NCBI GenBank assembly: GCA_913061155.1
Contig: CAJXSI010000012.1
Coordinates: 1 to 34,723 of the forward strand
Source: an uncultured Alphaproteobacteria bacterium
Lineage (GTDB): Bacteria > Pseudomonadota > Alphaproteobacteria > UBA7879 > VGCX01
Reading direction: 5' to 3'
DNA: 34,723 bases
A model generated the notes under the pieces. It saw nothing but the letters and a program-made list of their open reading frames with translations, did not search any database and was not told where the DNA came from. A program made the translations under genes and the position numbers. Positions 17,202-24,227 of the stretch are shown in pieces (the stretch's first letter is position 1; the number at the start of each line of letters is the position of its first letter).

Positions 17202-18439
17202 AAAATACCAACAACTGTTCCACTTAGGCAGGATGAAAGTGTGCCAACAATTAAGGCTTTGAAACTTAAGGAAATTATTTCATTTCGTTGTTCTGGAACG
17301 ATGCTGCCAAAGCCCCCAATCATAATTCCAACGCTGCTGATATTGGCAAATCCACATAACGCATAAGTCATAATGATACGGCTATGCACAGACATTTGGG
17401 CATCTGTTATTTTGGCCAGTTCAGTAAAGGCATAGAATTCATTCAAAATGGTTTTAATTCCCAGCAAAGATCCTGCGGATAGGGCATCTTTCCACGGCAC
17501 ACCCATAAGCCAAGTTACTGGCGCCATAACAGCCCCAAGCATGCGTTGAAGGGTGATGGGTTCGTTATTAAAGTAAGGCAGATTTCCAAGAATCATATTA
17601 ACCAAGGTTACCAAGGCAACAAAAACAATTAACATGGCCAAAACATTGATGAACAGACGAATACCATCCGTTGTTCCTTTGGATATGGCATCCATTGATC
17701 CTGAAAATTCATAAGGAGAATGCAATTTCCCTGAAGTACGATCCTGTGTATTTGGAACCACAATGCGCGATAAAGTTAATGCGGCGGGCACACTGATAAT
17801 GGACGCTGTTAAAATATGAACCATTGAATTGGGAACGGTTTGTTCAAGAACCAAAGCATATAAACCCATGATGGTGGCAGATGTTGTGGCAAACCCCATA
17901 CACATGATTGAAAATATTTCGCTGCGGTTCATGTCTTTTAAATAAGGACGCACAAGCAAGGGGGCTTCTGTCTGGCCCAAAAATACTTGGGCGGCACTAC
18001 AGACCCCCAGACCCCCACCAATGCCCATTGATTTGCGCATTAACCAGGAAATCCCCCTAACCATCAAAGGTAAAATTCGCCAATGGAATAATAACATGGA
18101 CAAGGCACTGACCACGATAATCATGGGCAAGGCTTGGAACGCAAAAACAAAGGTATTGCCAGTGGATTCAAACGGTAAATCACCGCCACCAATAAATCCA
18201 AATACAAATTTGGTGCCTTCCATCGTGGCATCTTTTAAAGCCATGACACCGTTGGCAATCCATTTAAAAAACTTTTGAACAAACGGCACATGCATAATAA
18301 CGGCGGCAAAGGCAAACTGTACCATTAAGCCAATAATCACCTGAAAGGAATGAACGTTTTTGCGATTTTCACTGATGACCCAACAAAAGACGATGAAAAA
18401 TAAAATACCGAAACTTGCTTGGAAAAGATTTTGCGCCAT
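17186..18439 (-). CDS. nupC: concentrative nucleoside transporter (CNT family)
   Basis: 417 residues with about ten hydrophobic segments in the CNT pattern. The hallmarks are GGGLGVCSAAQVFLGQTEAP, the gate and pore segment VLALSAL-type region around VVSALSMLLFHW, SLLGIKTILNEFYAF and YALCGFANISSVGIMIGG. The family imports nucleosides with Na+ or H+. The symbol is by family; sub-type specificity cannot be read. Nucleoside import is common in host-associated bacteria, although pyrG shows that at least CTP is still made from UTP. Its last codons overlap uvrB. Confidence 0.9.
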   Translation of the reverse strand: MAQNLFQASFGILFFIVFCWVISENRKNVHSFQVIIGLMVQFAFAAVIMHVPFVQKFFKWIANGVMALKDATMEGTKFVFGFIGGGDLPFESTGNTFVFAFQALPMIIVVSALSMLLFHWRILPLMVRGISWLMRKSMGIGGGLGVCSAAQVFLGQTEAPLLVRPYLKDMNRSEIFSIMCMGFATTSATIMGLYALVLEQTVPNSMVHILTASIISVPAALTLSRIVVPNTQDRTSGKLHSPYEFSGSMDAISKGTTDGIRLFINVLAMLIVFVALVTLVNMILGNLPYFNNEPITLQRMLGAVMAPVTWLMGVPWKDALSAGSLLGIKTILNEFYAFTELAKITDAQMSVHSRIIMTYALCGFANISSVGIMIGGFGSIVPEQRNEIISLSFKALIVGTLSSCLSGTVVGILWWFG

Positions 18440-18533
18440 TGGTTTGCCTAACTAAAAAATTCAATGTATGTTAATTTTATTACCTGATAGAATTATATGA
18501 ATTTAAATTGTAGTCAACTTTAGAATTAAAAAA

Positions 18534-19910
18534 ATGACCTTTGAAGTAATCACCATCCTTTCCATGTCCTTAATTTTTGCAATAGTTTTGCTTGTTTTAC
18601 TGCGTCGAAAACCCGCGGGATCCCAGGAAATGCAGGCCCGCATTATTGCAGAAGAAAAAGCAAGACGTGTGCCAGAACTTGAATCCAAAATTATGGAATT
18701 GCAAAATCGGTTGATGGATGTTCAAAATAGAAATGTCGGGTTGGAAACAACTTTGGAAAAAGAACGCCAAAGCATGCAGGAAAAACTTCAAACATTAAAA
18801 GAGGCCGAAGAAAACTTGCGGCATGCTTTCAGATCATTATCATCCGAAGCCTTACAAAATAATAACAAAGCCTTTCTGGATTTGGCCAAGTCAACGTTGG
18901 AAAAATTCCAAGATGGGGCCAAGACAGATTTGGCCTCTCGTCAAAAAGCCATCCAAGATTTAATGACCCCAGTGACAGAGGCTTTGGGATCTGTCGATAA
19001 GAAAATTAATGAACTGGAAAAAAATCGGGTAGGGGCCTATGAAAACCTGAAAGAACAAGTGGGCAACTTAATTCAAACGCAAAAAGATTTAAGGTCAGAA
19101 ACCCATAATCTGGTTAATGCTTTGCGCGCGCCCACAGTCCGGGGGCGTTGGGGCGAAATGCAATTAAAACGTGTTGTTGAAATGGCGGGCATGGTTTCCC
19201 ACTGTGATTTTACAGAGCAAACCTCAGCCAATACTGAAGATGGGCGCTTAAGACCTGATATGATTATACGCCTTCCCGGAAATAAAAATATTATTGTGGA
19301 TGCCAAGGCACCTCTGGCCGCATATTTAGAGGCTCTGGAGGCCAAAGATCCTGCAACAAAAACATTAAAATTAAAGGCACATGCCCGTCAAGTGCGACAG
19401 CATATTATGGCCCTAAGTGCCAAATCTTATTGGGATAAATTCAGCCCTTCCCCTGAATTTGTTGTTCTGTTCTTGCCGGGGGAAACTTTTTTTAGTGCAG
19501 CCCTGGAACAAGATCCAGAATTAATTGAATTGGGGGCAGATCAAAAGGTTATTTTGGCCACACCCACAACCTTAATCGCGCTGTTACGGGCGGTTTCATA
19601 CGGATGGCGTCAAGAACAGTTGGCAGCCAATGCAAAAGATATAAGCGAACTGGGTAAAGAACTGCATAAGCGTATTGCCGATTTGGGTGGTCATTTTCAA
19701 AGATTGGGCAAGCACCTTGGCAACGCTGTGGATTCATATAATCAGGCAGTTGGAACCGTTGAACGTCGTGTGATGGTGACAGCCCGAAAATTCAAAGAAT
19801 TGGGCGCGGTGCCGTCAAAGCAAGAGATAGAAGACCTTGACCCAATCGATAAAAACCCCCGCAGTCTGTCAGCCTTGGCAGTGAATGAGGTTGAAAAAGA
19901 CAAAAACTAA
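18534..19910 (+). CDS. rmuC: DNA recombination protein RmuC
   Basis: 458 residues. One N-terminal membrane helix (about 4-22), a long coiled coil (about 35-100, rich in Glu, Lys and Gln), then the RmuC domain (about 150-410) with LRAPTVRGRWGEMQLKRVVE, DMIIRLPGNKNIIVDAKAPL and VVLFLPGETFF. The core has a predicted nuclease fold related to restriction endonucleases; RmuC limits recombination at short inverted repeats. That is of interest here because the genome is full of short palindromes, but the link is only inference. Divergent from nupC with 94 bases between. Confidence 0.93.
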   Translation: MTFEVITILSMSLIFAIVLLVLLRRKPAGSQEMQARIIAEEKARRVPELESKIMELQNRLMDVQNRNVGLETTLEKERQSMQEKLQTLKEAEENLRHAFRSLSSEALQNNNKAFLDLAKSTLEKFQDGAKTDLASRQKAIQDLMTPVTEALGSVDKKINELEKNRVGAYENLKEQVGNLIQTQKDLRSETHNLVNALRAPTVRGRWGEMQLKRVVEMAGMVSHCDFTEQTSANTEDGRLRPDMIIRLPGNKNIIVDAKAPLAAYLEALEAKDPATKTLKLKAHARQVRQHIMALSAKSYWDKFSPSPEFVVLFLPGETFFSAALEQDPELIELGADQKVILATPTTLIALLRAVSYGWRQEQLAANAKDISELGKELHKRIADLGGHFQRLGKHLGNAVDSYNQAVGTVERRVMVTARKFKELGAVPSKQEIEDLDPIDKNPRSLSALAVNEVEKDKN

Positions 19911-19942
19911 GAAAATAATAATAAATAAAATAGAGATATGAG

Positions 19943-20584
19943 ATGATTCCAAGAAAATTAAACCTAAGAAACCTTTTTTATATAAAACTTATCTTTTTAT
20001 TGTTCCTATCTGCAGATGGAAAATGTGCCGCTGCCTATGACCCTTCGGGGGAACAACTTGCAGAGGCTTGGTCAACCAATTGGCGGGTTGTTGAATTCAG
20101 GGGCCGTTTATCGGAATTGCAAAAAAGAGATCTTGATGAAGGGGCGGCCTTGACGAAATCTGGTAAAAAAGTTCAGGTTATTATTCATATAGGCTTAAGT
20201 CATATTGTAAAGGGGTTTTGGGCAAGCTTTAAAAAGGATGTTATTCCTAGGTTAGTATCCAGAGAAGGCAGTGATCGAACCTACCCACTTTTTAAGATCT
20301 TTAATGACTTTAAAAGTAAGGACATCACCCGTCGGACAGAGGCAGATGATAGGGTTACTTTTTTCATTCCTATTGACCCTGATGAGTTACATTCTTTGAT
20401 TTATTGGCTAAAGAATCATACAAAAATTCAGGGGGTGTTACCAAGACTCAGATGCCAAGTGGAACATAATTTTATGCCTTCTGATGATTTGACAAAAAAG
20501 GCTCTGAATGAATATTTTCTTAGTTTATTTAGGGTCACCAAGTCAAAATTTGTTGAAGAAGAAAGCTGGGATGGTGCCTATTAA
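19943..20584 (+). CDS. secreted protein of unknown function
   Basis: 213 residues, not recognised. A signal peptide is clear (basic start, hydrophobic FYIKLIFLLFLS, likely cleavage near GKCAAA). The rest is soluble and mixed alpha/beta in character with segments such as VQVIIHIGLSHIVKGFW and DRVTFFIPIDPDELHSLI. No cysteine pair or catalytic motif stands out. It starts 32 bases after rmuC and 62 bases before the alternative oxidase on the same strand. The ATG at 19943 follows GAGATATGAGATG, so the ribosome-binding site is only moderate. Confidence 0.6.
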   Translation: MIPRKLNLRNLFYIKLIFLLFLSADGKCAAAYDPSGEQLAEAWSTNWRVVEFRGRLSELQKRDLDEGAALTKSGKKVQVIIHIGLSHIVKGFWASFKKDVIPRLVSREGSDRTYPLFKIFNDFKSKDITRRTEADDRVTFFIPIDPDELHSLIYWLKNHTKIQGVLPRLRCQVEHNFMPSDDLTKKALNEYFLSLFRVTKSKFVEEESWDGAY

Positions 20585-20646
20585 GCGATGTTTCAAAATA
20601 CTTTAAATAAGTGGACATTCCTTACCCAAAGGATTAATATATTTAT

Positions 20647-21243
20647 ATGAAAATTAAACATAAAAAACCAAAAACATTCAGGGATAAGTTTGCTTATGCT
20701 TTGGTTAAATTCATGCGTATTTTTGCTGATGCTTTCTTTCGAAAACGATATGGCCACCGGGCTGTTGTTTTGGAAACTGTTGCGGCCGTCCCGGGGATGG
20801 TTGGGGCCGGCTTAATTCACTTTAAATGCTTGCGTCGTATCCAAGATGATAAAGGTTGGATCCATGAATTATTGGAAGAGGCCGATAACGAACGTATGCA
20901 CCTTATGACTTTTATTAAAGTTGCCCACCCTTCGTTTTTGGAACGTTTACTGATTGTCGCAGCGCAATTCTTTTTCATTATTTTTTATACTTTGATGTAT
21001 ATATTATCTGCAAAAACAGCTCATCGTTTTGTTGGTTATTTAGAAGAAGAGGCTGTTCATAGCTATACCGAATATTTAAAAGAAATTGATGCAGGGCGAT
21101 TGCTTAATGAACCTGCCCCAGAAATTGCCATTAAATATTGGAAGCTTAACAAGGACGCAACATTAAGGGATGTTGTTTTAATTGTTCGCGAAGACGAAGC
21201 CCTGCACCGGGATGTGAACCATAAATTTGCTGATGAATTATAA
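20647..21243 (+). CDS. aox: alternative oxidase (ubiquinol oxidase, AOX family)
   Basis: 198 residues, short like bacterial AOX. All four di-iron ligand motifs are present: Glu43 in VLET, Glu82 and His85 in [15 protein letters not shown] (133-140), and Glu184 and His187 in [12 protein letters not shown]. Hydrophobic helices at about 46-58 and 103-120 fit the monotopic membrane attachment of the family. AOX oxidises ubiquinol and reduces O2 to water without proton pumping, giving a respiration branch that resists cyanide and nitric oxide. The mitochondrial enzyme is thought to descend from alphaproteobacterial AOX. A second, truncated AOX tail occurs at 22891-22939. Confidence 0.93.
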   Translation: MKIKHKKPKTFRDKFAYALVKFMRIFADAFFRKRYGHRAVVLETVAAVPGMVGAGLIHFKCLRRIQDDKGWIHELLEEADNERMHLMTFIKVAHPSFLERLLIVAAQFFFIIFYTLMYILSAKTAHRFVGYLEEEAVHSYTEYLKEIDAGRLLNEPAPEIAIKYWKLNKDATLRDVVLIVREDEALHRDVNHKFADEL

Positions 21244-21271
21244 AAACAAAACTTAGGGGTGTCGCACACAA

Positions 21272-22030
21272 TCAATGGTTTTTTGTTGCGGCCTTTTGTT
21301 TGAAAATAAATACAAGCAGGAAAATGGCAGAAATTAAAACCAATGACGCCGTATAACGATTTAATGCCAACCCACCGTGATCAGTTGGTTTGTCCAAGAA
21401 ATCGCCTACAACAGCACCTAAAGGGCGCGTTAGAATAAAGGCAGCCCAAAAAAGAAAAGTACGAGAAATCGCAGTTGTAAAATAAAAGACGACCAAGACA
21501 AGTAATAACCCGCCAAATATCCCTGCTGAGAAAAGGTATCCTAATGAAGCTGTGTCCGCTGTCCAATCCCCAACTGCCGTCCCAAGTGTTTGGGAAAACA
21601 TGATGGTTACCCAATAAAAAACTTCGGATTTTGTTGATATAACAGAACGGATTGAGATACTGCCGGTGGCTTGATACCAAGTAAATAAAGAAAGTAATAA
21701 TAAAATTAAAATAACAGAAGATCCACCCGTATAGCCAATGTTAAGGGATCTATCTGCAAAATCAGCAAAAGTTGTTCCAACAGTTGTTGAGGCGATAATT
21801 GTTATCCAATAAATCCCAGGGTGAAATTTGGGGCTTTTTATTTGTGCGATGACGGCAAGAACAAAGATCGCCAAAAAAATTGCGCTGCCGACCAGATACC
21901 CTAGTTTCATAGACATTGAAACAGCGTCTCCGCCTGTTTCGCCTAAGGTTGTGGCAAATATTTTTATAATCCAAAATACCAGAGTGACCTCTGGGACCTT
22001 GCTTAGTCCTTTTTTAGTTTTTTGATTCAT
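21272..22030 (-). CDS. COG4705-type multi-pass membrane protein with internal repeats
   Basis: 252 residues, about eight membrane helices. A motif recurs four times: ATTLGETGGDAVS, STTVGTTFADFAD, SQTLGTAVGDWTAD and TRPLGAVVGDFLD. This fourfold T-LG---GD pattern is characteristic of the uncharacterised COG4705 membrane proteins and points to internal duplication, with the Asp residues likely placed inside the membrane fold. Function is not established; a transport or ion-binding role is only a guess. It converges on the alternative oxidase (28 bases between stops) and has a long, AT-rich upstream region ending in the first tRNA-Glu fragment. Confidence 0.75.
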   Translation of the reverse strand: MNQKTKKGLSKVPEVTLVFWIIKIFATTLGETGGDAVSMSMKLGYLVGSAIFLAIFVLAVIAQIKSPKFHPGIYWITIIASTTVGTTFADFADRSLNIGYTGGSSVILILLLLSLFTWYQATGSISIRSVISTKSEVFYWVTIMFSQTLGTAVGDWTADTASLGYLFSAGIFGGLLLVLVVFYFTTAISRTFLFWAAFILTRPLGAVVGDFLDKPTDHGGLALNRYTASLVLISAIFLLVFIFKQKAATKNH

Positions 22031-22102
22031 TGTAATTCTCCCCCTGTTTTTTATAATTTAACATAAAAAGACAAAAGAAATTACTTTTTTGAAAATTTGA
22101 AA

Positions 22103-22142
22103 TAAAAAATTATAAATGGTGTCCCCTACGGGAGTCGAACCC
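22103..22142. repeat. left 40-bp direct repeat containing tRNA-Glu 3' end (fragment 1)
   Basis: Perfect match to 22824-22863. Its right 26 bases (22117-22142) equal the minus-strand tRNA-Glu 3' end including CCA and most of the T-arm; its left 14 bases (TAAAAAATTATAAA) are not tRNA sequence and are shared only between these two repeats, not with the complete tRNA. It touches the stop codon of the PIN-domain gene without a gap. The pattern is that of an attachment-site pair left by tRNA-targeted integration. Confidence 0.85.
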
Positions 22143-22811
22143 TTAATTGAGTAAAGTAAGCATATCTATAAATTCCTCAGGAGTTTTCAGAACAGGATAT
22201 TCAAGTTTTTCATTTTTTTTCAAGAGTCCTTTATCCCAAGTTAAAAAATAACCATGTCCTTTCCATGTTTCAGTGGATTGGTAAATATGAGTTAAGTCTT
22301 TTTCCATATTTTTGAATTTAGAATTGCCTTTGTTTTCATTAATAAATTTATCTGTTTTTTCTTTCTGGTTATATTCGCGAACACTAAAAAAATAGTGCAT
22401 TTTATCGTTTCTTTTATTATTTCCAATTTCATCTGTAACTGAGGATGGTTCAGTAAGAATTATAATTTTTGCGTTGCTTAAGGCTTTGAGCCATTCATAG
22501 TGATCTTTCTTACTTTTATCCAAAATAACATTACTATCAATTACTATCGGTATAGGAAGTTTTTCCCCTGGGTTAAAATAGAATATTCTTAAATTTTTTG
22601 CAGCAGATATGACCTTCGCATACTCTAGGGCTTCCCAGGGATAAAATTCCTGATTATTCCTAGCTGATATTTCATTTATGTAGTTATGGGGCCATTCTTT
22701 TAAAGGCTCAATGACGCCGTTCTTGTTTATTAGATCAACGTGCGTTATGTAAGTTTGGTTTAATTGGTTATCTAATTGATCTTTAGTATAAATTACTACT
22801 GCTTTTTGCAT
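22143..22811 (-). CDS. PIN-domain protein, orphan, bracketed by tRNA-Glu-derived repeats
   Basis: 222 residues. The C-terminal half (about 86-215) has the PIN nuclease layout: a strand ending in IVIDSNVILD (Asp92), an acidic residue in SVTDEIG (Glu128), and GYFLTWDKGLLKK (Asp193) before a final helix (TPEEFIDML). PIN proteins are Mg2+-dependent ribonucleases, many of them VapC toxins that cut tRNA or rRNA. The first 85 residues are an extension I do not recognise, longer than in VapC. No small antitoxin gene lies beside it. It is AT-rich, ends exactly at a tRNA-Glu fragment and starts 13 bases before the other repeat, so it is probably the cargo of a small integrated element. PIN assignment is by motif only. 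Confidence 0.6.
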   Translation of the reverse strand: MQKAVVIYTKDQLDNQLNQTYITHVDLINKNGVIEPLKEWPHNYINEISARNNQEFYPWEALEYAKVISAAKNLRIFYFNPGEKLPIPIVIDSNVILDKSKKDHYEWLKALSNAKIIILTEPSSVTDEIGNNKRNDKMHYFFSVREYNQKEKTDKFINENKGNSKFKNMEKDLTHIYQSTETWKGHGYFLTWDKGLLKKNEKLEYPVLKTPEEFIDMLTLLN

Positions 22812-22823
22812 TTTTTCTATTCT

Positions 22824-22863
22824 TAAAAAATTATAAATGGTGTCCCCTACGGGAGTCGAACCC
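22824..22863. repeat. right 40-bp direct repeat containing tRNA-Glu 3' end
   Basis: Identical to 22103-22142, in direct orientation, 721 bases apart. Here the tRNA match continues to the right beyond the repeat. Confidence 0.85.
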
Positions 22864-22890
22864 GTGTTACCGCCTTGAGAAGGCGGTGTC
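22838..22890 (-). pseudogene. tRNA-Glu fragment 2 (3' part only)
   Basis: 53 bases identical to 24096-24148 of the complete tRNA-Glu: the CCA end, T-arm, variable region and full anticodon arm with TTC. The D-arm and 5' acceptor strand are absent; the sequence changes abruptly at 22891. It cannot fold into a tRNA and marks an old integration or deletion boundary. Confidence 0.9.
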
Positions 22891-22939
22891 TTGCACCAGG
22901 GATGGGGATGTGAACCATAAATTTGCCGATAGTCTTTAA
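22891..22939 (+). pseudogene. fragment of a second alternative oxidase gene (3' tail)
   Basis: TTGCACC, a 7-base insertion, then GGGATGTGAACCATAAATTT and GC match 21209-21230 of the intact AOX gene perfectly over 22 bases; the frame reads [10 protein letters not shown] and a TAA, against [10 protein letters not shown] in the intact gene. The last codons differ, so this is a remnant of a separate AOX copy and not a recent slip duplicate. It is fused on its left to tRNA-Glu fragment 2, and its stop codon overlaps that of the convergent lipoprotein gene. Confidence 0.8.
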
Positions 22940-23553
22940 GTGACGCTATGTAATCCGTCGCGAATATACAAAGATCCTATTTCAACAAGTTGGCGGATTG
23001 CTTCTACAGCGGCAGCTTGCGCACCTTTTTCTCCCGAACATCCCATAGAGTCATTACAGCCTTTCCCACTTACTTTGAATTCTTTTTGAAATTGCAGGCC
23101 AGATTTTCCAAAAGAAGACACAATAGCATTCAAATCTATTGTTGTTTCAATATTGCTTGTAAAGAACCCTGGGTTAACACTAAACCCAGACGCAGCATTT
23201 CCTTGAAGAATACTTATTTGTGCGTTGTAGCCCTTGTCATTTAATTCTTGTTTTGTTAATACACGATCATAAAAAGTTATATTTTCAAGAGAATTTTCTA
23301 ATAAGCTTTTCATGGATTTTTTATAAGAAGAATTTAAATCAATTTTATGTTTCCAAGCGGAGCAGGCAAATCCTTTTGCTTTAGATTTCAACACCCATCC
23401 CCCAGTTTGAATATAAGCCGCATAATTCCCTTTTATTTTTTTCAAGCCAACCGGCGTGCTTACGTCTACATTGTGGACATTTATAGTAGATGTGCAATTA
23501 CTAAGAAGGGCAAATAGAATACATAAACATAAATTTTTTAGGGGACTAGTCAT
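22936..23553 (-). CDS. lipoprotein of unknown function
   Basis: 205 residues with a type II signal peptide: hydrophobic LCLCILFALLSNC, lipobox LLSNC with the lipidated Cys at about residue 19. The mature part is a mixed alpha/beta domain with two cysteine-containing segments (GFACSAW; GKGCNDSMGCSGEKGAQ) that could form disulfides, and a helix AAAVEAIRQLVEIG near the end. I do not recognise the family. Its start overlaps the end of the SlyB-like gene by 8 bases, so the pair is surely one operon and may act together in the outer membrane. Its stop overlaps the AOX remnant, so its final residues may be a product of the rearrangement. Confidence 0.7.
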   Translation of the reverse strand: MTSPLKNLCLCILFALLSNCTSTINVHNVDVSTPVGLKKIKGNYAAYIQTGGWVLKSKAKGFACSAWKHKIDLNSSYKKSMKSLLENSLENITFYDRVLTKQELNDKGYNAQISILQGNAASGFSVNPGFFTSNIETTIDLNAIVSSFGKSGLQFQKEFKVSGKGCNDSMGCSGEKGAQAAAVEAIRQLVEIGSLYIRDGLHSVT

Positions 23554-24073
23554 TTATTTTAATTCCTTTAGGTCTTTTTATTTCAGTTGGTAAATCTTCG
23601 GCAGGAAGCACCCTTTGGAACCCACCTGTATTCTGCACAATAACACGTGAGTTAACAGGTAAGGGGGTTTCTTTTTTAGGGAGTTCTTGGACAGCGGTTA
23701 TAACAACGCCATTTTCCAAGACAACAGTATATTCAACACCTTCACGGTCAGAAAACCCTTGTTCAATTAAATAACCGATTATGCCACCCGCAACTGCACC
23801 TATGCCTACAGCCCAAGCAGTTCCTGAATTTCCGCCAACATATGAACCGCCTCCTGCACCCGCAGCCCCGACAACACCAGCAGTAATACCACTATTTTTT
23901 CCAATAATTCCAATTGAACGGGATTTTATAATTGTTCCAAAGGTAACTGCAGTTGTTTTTCCAACCTCATCATAATTATAAATATCTCTACCTGGCCGCT
24001 TGCAGCTTGTAATATTTAAAGAAATAAATAAAACAGTTAAAATTTTTAATTTAGAAAATATATGTTTTTTCAT
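23546..24073 (-). CDS. SlyB/PcP-like outer-membrane lipoprotein (17-kDa antigen family)
   Basis: 175 residues. Signal peptide with lipobox ITSC (Cys at about 24), then a glycine-zipper membrane domain (GITAGVVGAAGAGGGSYVGG and AVGIGAVAGGIIGYLIEQG, about 62-108), then the soluble part with EYTVVLENG and V-SRVIVQNTGGFQRVLP. This is the SlyB/PcP architecture, related to the Rickettsia 17-kDa surface antigen. SlyB forms oligomers that stabilise outer-membrane proteins under envelope stress in enterics; that role here is inference. The start lies 22 bases after the tRNA-Glu 3' end in the same direction, so transcription may run from the tRNA promoter. Confidence 0.87.
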   Translation of the reverse strand: MKKHIFSKLKILTVLFISLNITSCKRPGRDIYNYDEVGKTTAVTFGTIIKSRSIGIIGKNSGITAGVVGAAGAGGGSYVGGNSGTAWAVGIGAVAGGIIGYLIEQGFSDREGVEYTVVLENGVVITAVQELPKKETPLPVNSRVIVQNTGGFQRVLPAEDLPTEIKRPKGIKIND

Positions 24074-24095
24074 GTCAATCGCTCTGTTTTTGTTT

Positions 24096-24171
24096 TGGTG
24101 TCCCCTACGGGAGTCGAACCCGTGTTACCGCCTTGAGAAGGCGGTGTCCTAGGCCACTAGACGAAGGGGAC
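24096..24171 (-). tRNA. tRNA-Glu (anticodon TTC), complete
   Basis: 76 bases including an encoded CCA. Acceptor GTCCCCT pairs with AGGGGAC; the anticodon stem CCGCC/GGCGG carries the loop with TTC; the T-arm is ACGGGTTCGACTCCCGT. Two partial copies of its 3' end lie at 22117-22142 and 22838-22890, both downstream in the tRNA's direction. Confidence 0.97.
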
Positions 24172-24227
24172 CATAAGAAATATCATTCGTTTAAAATAAA
24201 GGTAATCAGTTAAAAGTCAATAAAGAC

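Noticed and set aside
22143-22811. VapBC toxin-antitoxin pair
   Set aside because: The PIN-like gene has no small antitoxin frame beside it, and its 85-residue N-terminal extension is not VapC-like.
22838-22890. Second functional tRNA-Glu gene
   Set aside because: The D-arm and 5' acceptor strand are missing, so no cloverleaf can form.
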